DNA from: Porticoccus sp041395745
GTDB taxonomy: Bacteria; Pseudomonadota; Gammaproteobacteria; Pseudomonadales; Porticoccaceae
DNA length: 64,000 bases
Reading direction: 5' to 3'
Assembly: GCA_041395745.1 (NCBI GenBank)
Contig: JAWKZV010000004.1
Coordinates: 226,584-290,583, forward strand
The translations under genes were made by a program, and so were the position numbers. Shown in pieces: positions 55,530 through 63,280 of the stretch. The notes under the pieces are model-generated. The model was not told where the DNA came from, did no database searches, and saw only the letters and a list, made by a program, of their open reading frames with translations. Numbering within the stretch: the first letter of the stretch is position 1; the number at the start of each line of letters is the position of its first letter.

Positions 55530-56996
55530 ATGACCCCGAACGAATTTGCCGAGCTGGCCGAGCAGAACTACAACCGCATCCCGGTGATGCGCGAGGTGTT
55601 GGCCGACCTCGAAACCCCTCTCTCCTGTTACCTGAAGCTGGCCCGCGGGCCCTATTCCTACCTGTTTGAATCTGTGCAGGGCGGTGAAAAATGGGGCCGT
55701 TATTCGCTGATTGGCCTGCCCGCCTCCACGGTGCTCAAGGTGAAGGGCGATCAGCTGACCGTCGAGCGCGACGGCGAATTGCTGGTTTCCCGCACTACCG
55801 ACGACCCCCTCAACGAAATCGAGGAATTCCACGGTAGTTACCGAATGCCAGAACTGCCCCAGCTGCCGCGCTTTACCGGCGGTCTGGTGGGCTATTTCGG
55901 TTATGACACCGTGCGCTATGTGGAACCCAAGCTGAAACACAGCGCGCCGCCGGATGAGCTGGGCAATCCGGACATTCTGCTGATGGTGTCCGATGAGGTG
56001 GTGATTTTCGACAACCTGCTGGGCAAGCTGATTCTGGTGGTCCACGAGGATGCCAAGGAGCCCAATGCCTGGAATTGCGCCCAGACACGCCTCGATGAGT
56101 TGGAAGCCAAACTGAAACTGCCACTGCCGGAACTGCCGTCCCTGAATATGGCGGGCAGCGGCTTGCAGGAGTCCGCCTTTGTCTCCAGTTTCGGAGAGGA
56201 CAATTACAAGGCCGCCGTCGACCGGATCAAGGAATACGTGTTGGCCGGAGATGTGATGCAGGTGGTGCCGTCCCAGCGCCTGTCTGTGGACTTCGACGCC
56301 GAACCTCTGAACCTGTACCGGGCGCTGCGCTGTCTGAACCCTTCGCCTTACCTGTATTTCCTGGATCTGGATGACTTCCACATTGCCGGATCGTCACCGG
56401 AAATCCTGGCACGCCTGGAGGACGGTGAAGTGACTGTGCGGCCCATCGCCGGCACCCGTCGCCGTGGTCGTACCCCCGAAGAGGACAATGCTCTCGAAGC
56501 GGAAATGCTGGCTGACCCGAAAGAGATAGCCGAGCACCTGATGCTGATTGATCTGGGCCGCAACGATGTGGGCCGGGTGGCGCAGACGGGCACAGTTAAC
56601 GTCACCGAGAAGATGTCCGTAGAGCGCTACTCCCACGTGATGCACATTATTTCTAATGTCACCGGTCAGGTTATTCCCGGCACCAGCGCCATCGACGTGC
56701 TGCGGGCCACCCTGCCTGCCGGGACCCTGAGTGGTGCCCCGAAAATCCGCGCCATGGAAATTATCGACGAACTGGAACCCGTGAAACGCGGAGTCTACGG
56801 TGGTGCCGTGGGCTATATCGGCTGGAATGGCAATATGGATACCGCGATTGCCATCCGCACCGCGGTGATCAAGAACGGCAAGCTGTACGTTCAGGCCGGC
56901 GCAGGGATCGTCGCTGATTCGGTGCCGGAACTGGAGTGGAAAGAAACGATGATCAAGGCACGCGCGATTTTCCGCGCGGCAGACCTGGTGATGTGA
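55530..56996 (+). CDS. trpE: Anthranilate synthase component I
   Basis: Large subunit converting chorismate to anthranilate with ammonia from TrpG. 488 residues. Regulatory region LFESVQGGEKWGRYSLIG (Trp-feedback site, about 46). The C-terminal chorismate domain has VMQVVPSQRLSVDF, IAGSSPEILARLEDGEVTVR, PIAGTRRRGRTPEEDNALEA, IDLGRNDVGRVAQTGTVNV, LPAGTLSGAPKIRAMEIIDE and AVGYIGWNGNMDTAIAIRTA. Complete, ending 11 bases before the interrupted trpG. Confidence 0.96.
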   Translation: MTPNEFAELAEQNYNRIPVMREVLADLETPLSCYLKLARGPYSYLFESVQGGEKWGRYSLIGLPASTVLKVKGDQLTVERDGELLVSRTTDDPLNEIEEFHGSYRMPELPQLPRFTGGLVGYFGYDTVRYVEPKLKHSAPPDELGNPDILLMVSDEVVIFDNLLGKLILVVHEDAKEPNAWNCAQTRLDELEAKLKLPLPELPSLNMAGSGLQESAFVSSFGEDNYKAAVDRIKEYVLAGDVMQVVPSQRLSVDFDAEPLNLYRALRCLNPSPYLYFLDLDDFHIAGSSPEILARLEDGEVTVRPIAGTRRRGRTPEEDNALEAEMLADPKEIAEHLMLIDLGRNDVGRVAQTGTVNVTEKMSVERYSHVMHIISNVTGQVIPGTSAIDVLRATLPAGTLSGAPKIRAMEIIDELEPVKRGVYGGAVGYIGWNGNMDTAIAIRTAVIKNGKLYVQAGAGIVADSVPELEWKETMIKARAIFRAADLVM

Positions 56997-57007
56997 GGAG
57001 TCGAGCC

Positions 57008-57067
57008 GTGATACTGATGATAGATAATCTGCATGAGTATCTAGCGTGGTGTATAAACGTCCAGTAG
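57008..57067 (+). pseudogene. trpG: 5' stub of trpG interrupted by the integrative element
   Basis: After trpE, GAGGAG and then a GTG at 57008 open a frame reading V-I-L-M-I-D-N. This matches the TrpG N-terminus (MLLMIDN, then normally YDSFTYN). From codon 8 (57029) the sequence changes to unrelated AT-rich DNA (LHEYLAWCINVQ) and stops at 57067. The glutamine amidotransferase body is missing here and would be expected beyond the far end of the element. Confidence 0.7.
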
Positions 57068-57143
57068 TTACAAGTCATTTGGTTGATTACAAAACGTTTT
57101 TTTCCTGTAGCGTTTATTGCGATCTAGCACCATCTTGATAAAT

Positions 57144-57195
57144 TGCGGGTATGAATGCGGGTATGAATGCGGGTATGATTCTGGCCATACCCGCA
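57144..57195. repeat. Integrase arm-type repeats near the left attachment site
   Basis: Three tandem copies of TGCGGGTATGAA (57144, 57156, 57168; the last ends in T) are followed by the inverted copy CATACCCGCA (57186-57195). They lie between the trpG junction and the alpA and integrase genes, as arm-binding sites do for integrases with an N-terminal arm-binding domain. Nothing else is seen between 57068 and 57143. Confidence 0.75.
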
Positions 57196-57201
57196 CTATC
57201 T

Positions 57202-57405
57202 TTAGTTACTGGATGCATAGTGTTGAGTATATGATGCTCTGTTATTTATCCAGTTGGTGATATCCTGCTCCTTCCACCCCACAGCCCTTTGTCCAAGCTT
57301 GATGTTGAGCGGAAATTCTCCAGTCTTCATGAGTGCATAAATTGAGCTTCGACTGAAACCAGTTAACTCAATAACTTGGGGTAAACGTAAAATTCGATTA
57401 TCCAT
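57202..57405 (-). CDS. AlpA-family excisionase/regulator
   Basis: 67-residue MerR-like HTH protein of the AlpA family: MDNRILRLPQVIELTGFSRS, SIYALMKTGEFPLNIKLGQR, AVGWKEQDITNWINNRA. GGAGG precedes the ATG. Lies between the arm-type repeats and the integrase, as xis does in SXT-like elements. Probably directs excision or controls int transcription. Confidence 0.88.
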   Translation of the reverse strand: MDNRILRLPQVIELTGFSRSSIYALMKTGEFPLNIKLGQRAVGWKEQDITNWINNRASYTQHYASSN

Positions 57406-57493
57406 GACTACCTCCTAATGTTTAATTCAGGAGTATTATGAAGTGTGAGGAGAACCAGTGCGGGTCAGCAAGATGCAAAAATTCATCACTTAA

Positions 57494-58720
57494 TCAATCA
57501 ACCTCCAGTGCCTTAGATTCGATTTCATCCAAATAATCCGCCCACCATTGCATCATCTCTCTGCGCTTAGATAGGTGCTGAGCATGGTTGTAAGCTTTTA
57601 CTACAGAATTTCGTTCGGCATGCGCGAGTTGCCTCTCAATAATTTCGTGTGGCCATTCGTGCTCATGAAGCACTGTTGATGCCGTACCTCTGAATCCATG
57701 CGAAGTAATACGGGCTTTATAGCCGATGTACTCTATGGCTCTATTTATCGTGGTGTTGCTCATCGCCGTATTTGCAGTAGAGCGATTTGGAAAAATAAAA
57801 CCAAATGGCCCTGTAAAAGTTTTAAGCTCTCTTAAAAGTTGCATGGCTTGTTTGGATAATGGTACGACATGGGGCTCCCGCATTTTCATACGTTCGCCAG
57901 GAATTCGCCATATCGCATTTTCTAGGTCAAACTCATCCCAAATTGCAAGACGTAGCTCGCCGTTTCGAACAAAGGTAAGCAGTAGTAACCTCAATGCAAT
58001 TATGGTTTGTCGCATTCCTCGTTCTTCATAGGCGTTTAACGCTCTCATAAAACCGCTTAGTTCTGGGCCTTCTAAATGAGGGTGATGCCTGACTCTCGGT
58101 CTTGTAATAGCTCCTTGAATGGGGGCTGCTGGATCGTATTCAGCCCTTAATGTTACTACTGCATACCGGAAAATTGCTCCGCACCATTGCTTTACAAGCA
58201 ATGCAATTGACGGTGATCCTTTCTTACCTTTTCTTTTATCAACACCTTGTTTCTCTATTTTTTGGACAATTACCAAAATATGGGCAGATTCAACAGACTT
58301 GATTGGCAGCTTGCCTATTGACGGAAACACATAACGCCGTAAATTGATTTCAATCTGGCGCTTGTAGTTTTCGGACCACTTGGACTTATTTTTTTCTATC
58401 CACTCATTCGCTAACTCTTGAAATGTATTAACGCTTTCCCATTCGTTTTTAACCTTTCGAGACTGTCTGATTGTCGTTGGATGTTTACCTTCTTTTACTA
58501 GTTCAGTCGCCTCTTGGCGCTTAATTCTGGCTTCACTAAGGCTAATTGTAGGATAATCACCAATTGTAAAAATGGTTTCTTTCCCAGCAATGCGATACCG
58601 GTAACGCCATTTTTTTGCTCCTGATGGTTTAACTTCTAAATACAGACCTGCGCCATCGGTTAATTTTTGTATTTTTTCGGTAGGTTTGATATTTCTGCAT
58701 TTTGCATCTGACAACTTCAT
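57494..58720 (-). CDS. int: Tyrosine-type site-specific integrase
   Basis: 408 residues. N-terminal arm-binding domain (KLTDGAGLYLEVKPSGAKKW, FTIGDYPTISLSEARIKRQE), SAM-like core-binding domain (about 100-190), and catalytic domain. The catalytic set is visible: Arg in LLTFVRNGELRLAIW, His-x2-Arg in ITSHGFRGTASTVLHEHEW, His in LAHAERNSVVKAYNHAQHL and the nucleophile Tyr in the same segment. Appears intact. It should recombine the element with the trpG 5' end. Confidence 0.94.
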   Translation of the reverse strand: MKLSDAKCRNIKPTEKIQKLTDGAGLYLEVKPSGAKKWRYRYRIAGKETIFTIGDYPTISLSEARIKRQEATELVKEGKHPTTIRQSRKVKNEWESVNTFQELANEWIEKNKSKWSENYKRQIEINLRRYVFPSIGKLPIKSVESAHILVIVQKIEKQGVDKRKGKKGSPSIALLVKQWCGAIFRYAVVTLRAEYDPAAPIQGAITRPRVRHHPHLEGPELSGFMRALNAYEERGMRQTIIALRLLLLTFVRNGELRLAIWDEFDLENAIWRIPGERMKMREPHVVPLSKQAMQLLRELKTFTGPFGFIFPNRSTANTAMSNTTINRAIEYIGYKARITSHGFRGTASTVLHEHEWPHEIIERQLAHAERNSVVKAYNHAQHLSKRREMMQWWADYLDEIESKALEVD

Positions 58721-58734
58721 AAATACCCCCGTAA

Positions 58735-59001
58735 TTAGTCAAACCGAAGTTTTGATTTTAATGATTGTTTACGTGATTCTGCTTTGGGTTCTGGCGCTGT
58801 ACTCATAGAAGTCACTTCACCATCTGGTGCATGGCCATCCACCGGTGCAGATGTAGTGGATAAATTGGGTTGGCTCATGTGAATTAAGCCAAAGGTGGCC
58901 AGCATCCTCAGGCGCTCAGCGCGTTCCCGTGGCGGCGTCTTTTCTAATTCTTTGAGCAGTTCAGGGTGGCTCCCTGGGGGAATGTTGACGACGACTCTCA
59001 T
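58735..59001 (-). CDS. ParR/SrpR-like partition adaptor
   Basis: 88 residues from ATG 59001 (GGGG upstream; a GTG at 59007 overlaps the parM stop). The N-terminus MRVVVNIPPGSHPELLKELE, then KTPPRERAERLRMLATFGLI, resembles a ribbon-helix-helix DNA-binding partition protein. The C-terminal tail is unstructured and charged. Coupled to the actin-like gene upstream, as srpR is to srpM in SXT/R391 ICEs. Assigned mainly by context. Confidence 0.7.
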   Translation of the reverse strand: MRVVVNIPPGSHPELLKELEKTPPRERAERLRMLATFGLIHMSQPNLSTTSAPVDGHAPDGEVTSMSTAPEPKAESRKQSLKSKLRFD

Positions 59002-59003
59002 GA

Positions 59004-59978
59004 TCACGCCCCATAAAACCAGAAGCCTCGGACGTTCGCCAAAACAGACTGTTCCGGCACGATAATCTTGCTTCGTGAAAAAATCTCCTTGGCCGCTTCC
59101 TTATAAGCCAAGGCTCCACCTCCGGCGATCAATACCAAGTCCGCATTGATGCTTTCGTCACGCATGGATTGGCGCATGGCTGTAAGAGCAACAGGCGCTA
59201 TTTTTTTCATGGCAGTATTCAGATAAGGTGAAATATCGACTTTTTCTCCAAATAGCAGGACCTGTAAGTCGCCGGTTCTCATGGCTTTTTCAAGTCGATC
59301 CATTCCGACTTTGGCACCGTGATCTTCTGAAATCAGCTTATCGATTGTTTCCAGTAGCACGGACATTGCCTGAAGACTGGTTCCTGATGAGCTGTAGCGA
59401 ATTTCACCGGCCTCAAGGGCAACCCAGTCAACAGAAAAGAAGCCTGGATCTATGACGACGACGCGACCTTCTTCAATCAAGCCCAAATCACCACCTGTTT
59501 GAACCAGATCCATATAGGCACCGGCAGGCTGCGGCAGCACTTTGACGTCATGAACAGTGATGCTGCGCTTAGGCGTCACTTGATGGACACCTTTTAAACG
59601 CTGCACAAGGTCAGACTTACGTTGTGGTTCATGAAACTGGGAAACCGGTAATCCAGTGACAACCAAATCGATGGATTCTGTTTCAGCCATTAACAAGGCG
59701 GCATGAAAAAGCGCCTTATAGGTTTTTGTGGTGGGATACTCCGGGTGAAGCTCTCGTTCCCAGCCTTGAAGGCGTCCAGCAGGCACACCAGCGGCCCAAC
59801 GCTCATTATCGACAGACACATACAAACAAGTTTCATCATCGCCTCCACCGATACGCTCCGGCATGCGATCCGCAGGACCGGCACCCGCAGGCAGAATAAT
59901 GGTTTTCGGTTCACTGCCTGATTGGCCAATTGCCAGCTTCAGGTTCGAGTAACCGATATCTACGCCTAGTACAAACAT
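59004..59978 (-). CDS. ParM/SrpM-like actin-type partition ATPase
   Basis: 324 residues from ATG 59978 (AGGAG upstream; the ORF extends 7 codons further). Actin-like ATPase motifs: phosphate-1 VLGVDIGYSNLKLAIGQSG, VVTGLPVSQFHEPQRKSDLV, phosphate-2 VVIDPGFFSVDWVALEAGEI, adenosine motif LVLIAGGGALAYKEAAKEIF. Polymerises to segregate the excised, replicating form of the element (established for SXT/R391 SrpM, inferred here). Confidence 0.85.
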   Translation of the reverse strand: MFVLGVDIGYSNLKLAIGQSGSEPKTIILPAGAGPADRMPERIGGGDDETCLYVSVDNERWAAGVPAGRLQGWERELHPEYPTTKTYKALFHAALLMAETESIDLVVTGLPVSQFHEPQRKSDLVQRLKGVHQVTPKRSITVHDVKVLPQPAGAYMDLVQTGGDLGLIEEGRVVVIDPGFFSVDWVALEAGEIRYSSSGTSLQAMSVLLETIDKLISEDHGAKVGMDRLEKAMRTGDLQVLLFGEKVDISPYLNTAMKKIAPVALTAMRQSMRDESINADLVLIAGGGALAYKEAAKEIFSRSKIIVPEQSVLANVRGFWFYGA

Positions 59979-59999
59979 ACTTATCTCCTGTGCACTCAA

Positions 60000-60066
60000 A
60001 GTGCTCTAACGGTTTTCAATCAACCGCGCTGTTTACGCTTGGGCTTTTCCAAGTGCTCTGGCGGTT
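60000..60066. repeat. Candidate centromere repeats upstream of the parM-like gene
   Basis: AGTGCTCTAACGGTT (60000-60014) and AGTGCTCTGGCGGTT (60052-60066) share 13 of 15 bases. CACTCAAA precedes the first, and CACTCAAAT follows the second. Repeats immediately upstream of parM are typical of partition centromeres and of ParR autoregulation sites. Confidence 0.45.
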
Positions 60067-60206
60067 CACTCAAATGTCATTATCAGGATTCGGTGCACTG
60101 GCGGTGGGCAGAAAGGTGACAAATCCTTTCATCTATCTGCCTATTGCATTTTCGCAAAAGTATGAGAATAGGCTCTGTTTGGCGGCGGATGACTGAGCCA
60201 AAAAAA

Positions 60207-60402
60207 ATCGAGACGCCAAACGTCGTTTGCATTCTGGCCTGAACTTGCCAAACGGTTTGTATCTTCATGGCGATACGTCTTTTTAGGTGTTTTTAAGTGA
60301 ATTCAGCCTGTATCCCTTGTCAGGTATGGGATTGCGCGAGTTGATTTATATCGAGACGCCAAACAGTGATTGTTACGGCAGTTTTACGTTTGGCGTTTCG
60401 AT
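60207..60402. other. Candidate origin of transfer (oriT)
   Basis: ATCGAGACGCCAAAC occurs at 60207-60221 and again at 60350-60364. The second copy pairs with GTTTGGCGTTTCGAT at 60388-60402 (14 of 15) across a 23-base loop, a nick-site-like inverted repeat. Extra GCCAAAC/GTTTGGC copies lie around (60177, 60248, 60411). The 465-base parM-mobI spacer (59979-60443) has no gene. In SXT/R391 the oriT lies in the corresponding interval next to mobI. Confidence 0.6.
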
Positions 60403-60443
60403 CCAAAAGCCAAACGGATAGTGGTTTTGGCTTTTGGGGTTAA

Positions 60444-60887
60444 TTGGATGGGGAAATTGGTTTGGTAGAAATCGTCAATGAACAATGGAAAGCAGAGGTA
60501 TCAGATTTACTTCAGCAAGAAACGGACAGGCTAAAAGCGCTGGCACGAGCTGAAGTTGATGACTTTTGGGTTACCCATTACAAGGTTCGTGAGAATGAGC
60601 CCTTTAAAGACTGGGGGCTGCTTGGTGTCCGTATCAGAGACTTTAAGTATGGCTTTGGCATTGAGTGGTACATCAACAGCTTTCACGGTCAACGAGGTAA
60701 GCGCGTGGTCTTTAGTAAGGGATTGCGTATTTCAAAGACGAAGCTGAAATACTCATTTTTGGACTGCCAAGGTTTGGCCAAAGAATGGGAGTTAGCGCTG
60801 GCCATGGAGAAAGAGGAATTCTTCAGTGATATTCGACGCCAGGTTGATAAGCTCAATATGCTACGTCGCAGAGTGAATGCCTATTGA
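60444..60887 (+). CDS. mobI: MobI-like conjugative mobilisation protein
   Basis: 147 residues from TTG 60444 (GGGG upstream; a second TTG at 60462 is possible). The core DWGLLGVRIRDFKYGFGIEW, YINSFHGQRGKRVVFSKGLR and CQGLAKEWELALAMEKEEF resemble MobI, the small protein needed for oriT processing in SXT/R391 ICEs and IncC plasmids. Sits between the candidate oriT and umuC, the same place as in SXT. Identification is from pattern memory plus position. Confidence 0.72.
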   Translation: MDGEIGLVEIVNEQWKAEVSDLLQQETDRLKALARAEVDDFWVTHYKVRENEPFKDWGLLGVRIRDFKYGFGIEWYINSFHGQRGKRVVFSKGLRISKTKLKYSFLDCQGLAKEWELALAMEKEEFFSDIRRQVDKLNMLRRRVNAY

Positions 60888-60897
60888 ATCACAGGGT

Positions 60898-62169
60898 CTA
60901 CTTCACTCGTGGTAACTGGTCCCAGCGTGTTGTATAGGCGGGAGATAAATGCTCTCGCTTCATTGACCAATCTTTCTTCGTACCTTGTCCAGCAAAGAAA
61001 ACCTTTCCGGCACCGCTTTGATTAATAGTGTCCAATACAGACATTAACTGTTGGCTATTTGAGCGGCGGGTCGATACGTCATCGAATAGTCCTGGTTGAA
61101 ACATGCCTGGATCGTAAAAGTCAGACAGCATGACGCCCGCTTTGGCATAACGAAATCCATCCTTCCAAATCCGCTTGAGTAAGTGATTGGCCAGCTCAAT
61201 AAAATCCCGCGTATCGCAACTGGGGATTAGCAATTCACCAGATGCAGAGTTGCTGTATTGCGGCTCGTTGCCCATAAAAGGGCTGGTACGTATGAACACG
61301 GTCAGCACTTTGGCTTGCTGCTGTTCTTTGCGAAGCTTCTCAGTGGCGCGGGTTGCGTATTCGCATACAGCTTCACGTAACAATTCAAAGTGCGTTACTT
61401 TTACGCCAAATGAACGGCTACAAACGATTTGTTTCTTAGTTGGCGGGATCTCTTCAAGTTCAATGCACGACTCACCATTTAGCTCTCTGACGGTTCTCTC
61501 TAAAACCACTGAAAACTGGTCTCTGATGGCTCTAGGAGAGGCATTGGCTAGGTCTAAGGCTGTGGTGATACCCAACGCATTTAATCGCGTTGAAAGCCGT
61601 CTACCAACACCCCAAACATCATCAACCGGGACTAATGCGAGCAATCGGCGTTGCCGATCTGGATTGGTCAGGTCTACAACCCCTTGAGTGGAGGGATATT
61701 TCTTGGCGGCATGGTTAGCCAGCTTGGCGAGTGTTTTAGTCGGTGCAATGCCTACACAAACGGTGATCCCAATCCAGTGGCCAATGCGCTCCCGCACTTG
61801 TTGTCCGAACTCGACAAGAGATATGGCAGACTCAATACCGGTTAAGTCCAAAAACGCTTCGTCAATGGAGTAAACCTCTACTCGTGGTGCCATCTCCTCC
61901 AAAGTGCGCATCACTCGACTGCTTAAATCTGCATACAGCGCATAGTTGGACGAGAATGCCAAAATACCATGGCGCTGCATTTCAGCTTTGATTTGAAAAA
62001 CGGGGACGCCCATTTTAATACCGAGTAACTTGGCTTCACGCGAGCGTGCAACCACACAGCCGTCATTGTTGGACAGCACCACAACCGGCGTATCTTTTAA
62101 ATCAGGACGAAACAGCTTCTCACAACTGGCGTAAAAGTTGTTGCAGTCCACCAAGGCAAATACAGGCAT
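60898..62169 (-). CDS. umuC: Y-family DNA polymerase V catalytic subunit (UmuC/RumB-like)
   Basis: 423 residues from ATG 62169 (MPVFALVDCNNFYASCEKLF), preferred over the upstream frame start at 62223 that lies inside umuD. Error-prone lesion-bypass polymerase. Metal-binding Asp in LVDCNNFY and in EVYSIDEAFLDLTGIE; VVLSNNDGCVVARSREAKLL, CVGIAPTKTLAKLANHAAKK, VWGVGRRLSTRLNALGI. The little-finger domain and C-terminus appear complete. Follows umuD after 7 bases. Gives the element mutagenic DNA repair. Confidence 0.95.
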   Translation of the reverse strand: MPVFALVDCNNFYASCEKLFRPDLKDTPVVVLSNNDGCVVARSREAKLLGIKMGVPVFQIKAEMQRHGILAFSSNYALYADLSSRVMRTLEEMAPRVEVYSIDEAFLDLTGIESAISLVEFGQQVRERIGHWIGITVCVGIAPTKTLAKLANHAAKKYPSTQGVVDLTNPDRQRRLLALVPVDDVWGVGRRLSTRLNALGITTALDLANASPRAIRDQFSVVLERTVRELNGESCIELEEIPPTKKQIVCSRSFGVKVTHFELLREAVCEYATRATEKLRKEQQQAKVLTVFIRTSPFMGNEPQYSNSASGELLIPSCDTRDFIELANHLLKRIWKDGFRYAKAGVMLSDFYDPGMFQPGLFDDVSTRRSNSQQLMSVLDTINQSGAGKVFFAGQGTKKDWSMKREHLSPAYTTRWDQLPRVK

Positions 62170-62176
62170 GGGATAG

Positions 62177-62626
62177 TCACGACTTGCGGCGCATGTTTCG
62201 CACCACATTGGTGACCACACCAAATATCTCTAACTCTGTCCCTTCAGGAATATGAATAGGCTCATACGCCCGGTTTCTTGGGATCAGCTTGACGCACGGC
62301 CTCAGTTGAAGCTCCTTTACCGTGAGTTCACCATGGATGCCAGCGATGACAATGTCACCGTGTTCGGCTTGAACAGAGCGATCAACCACCAGAATATCAT
62401 CTGGATGAATCCCGGCATCAATCATTGAATCACCTTCAACACGCACAAAGAACGTTGCAGCCGGTCGCTTGATGCACAGCTCGTTGAGGTCGAGCGTTTG
62501 CTCAACATAATCCTGCGCTGGTGAGGGAAAACCAGCAGAAACACGTTCCATGAACAATGGAATACGAAGGCGCTTGGCTTTGATGAAGGCAAGTGCGCCG
62601 CTACGGCCTATCAGCGAGACACTCAT
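62177..62626 (-). CDS. umuD: UmuD/RumA-like SOS mutagenesis protease subunit
   Basis: 149 residues. Self-cleavage site Ala-Gly in MERVSAGFPSPAQDYVEQ (about 31-32). Catalytic Ser in RVEGDSMIDAGIHPDDILVV and Lys in HGELTVKELQLRP. RecA-stimulated cleavage gives UmuD' for polymerase V. A LexA box precedes the gene. The RumA-RumB pair is typical of SXT/R391 elements. Confidence 0.94.
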   Translation of the reverse strand: MSVSLIGRSGALAFIKAKRLRIPLFMERVSAGFPSPAQDYVEQTLDLNELCIKRPAATFFVRVEGDSMIDAGIHPDDILVVDRSVQAEHGDIVIAGIHGELTVKELQLRPCVKLIPRNRAYEPIHIPEGTELEIFGVVTNVVRNMRRKS

Positions 62627-62654
62627 GACGAACCTCGAAAAATCATAATTAACA

Positions 62655-62670
62655 CTGTTTTTTTATACAG
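62655..62670. promoter_or_regulatory. LexA (SOS) box upstream of umuDC
   Basis: CTGTTTTTTTATACAG fits the CTG-N10-CAG LexA operator with the AT-rich core. It lies about 30 bases upstream of the umuD ATG (minus strand), with TATGAT-like promoter sequence between. umuDC should be induced by DNA damage. Confidence 0.88.
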
Positions 62671-63280
62671 CATCTAATGCTATGCTGATTTCTACAAGTA
62701 AAATTGTAGGTAAAACTGGTGTTGTTCGAGTAAGACGTTGTGTTGTCGGTGATTTCTTTTTTGTGTTGAAAAGCTTGATGTGGGGTTTGCTCACCCTCGT
62801 CAAAGCCTGCAAGGCTTGGACAATACTGCTTCTGCCTACTGCTCTTGTTTCTGTTACTGATCCTGTTACTGCTACTGGTTAACGCATGGGTCGAGTAACC
62901 GTCAGATAAGGCTTGTTGAACCCTTCGCAAAGGGTTTCAAAACAGTTAGTAAAATTCTGCTTCGTATTGAATTTACAGGCTTAAAGCGAAGTCAGGAGAA
63001 TCATTAAAATGCTCAGTCGAACTCGGTTCAAGCCTTTTGCAACCGTTTGAAAAGGGGTTGGCTAAGCCATACGTAAAGGGTATCGGTAAGGGTTACCTAA
63101 ACGGTTTAGCTAAGGCTTTCTGAAAGGCTTAGCCAAAGCCTTCATACATGGGTTCACCCAGTAGAAAGATTAAAAAAACGCTGAGGTATCCAAGGTGCAT
63201 TTTGTACAAATGCGTTTATAAACGGACAGGGCACAGTGAAATAACCCAAAGCGAACAATAGAATTGAAGAGGAACCATCA
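62671..63280. other. Gene-poor interval with a hairpin array before the exonuclease gene
   Basis: I see no convincing gene in these 610 bases. From 62916 to 63134 a run of related AAGG/GGTT words forms several potential hairpins: AACCCTT / AAGGGTT (62919-62936), GGTAA-GGG-TTACC (63086-63098), and GCTAAGGCTTTC / GAAAGGCTTAGC (63110-63134, one mismatch). The palindrome GGCTAAGCC (63061-63069) is also present. Could be a single-strand initiation site, a regulatory leader of the downstream gene, or protein-binding repeats. Confidence 0.45.

Noticed and set aside
57144..57195. Possible CRISPR repeats at the element end
   Set aside because: 12-bp units adjoin with no spacers and sit beside an integrase, so they are arm sites.
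62170..62223. Longer umuC start at 62223
   Set aside because: The extra 18 residues lie within umuD and precede the conserved MPVFALVDCNNF start; ATG 62169 fits the family.
62649..62930. 93-codon minus-strand frame and overlapping 66-codon plus-strand frame upstream of the exonuclease
   Set aside because: They overlap each other and the LexA box region, have no family resemblance, and no convincing ribosome site.
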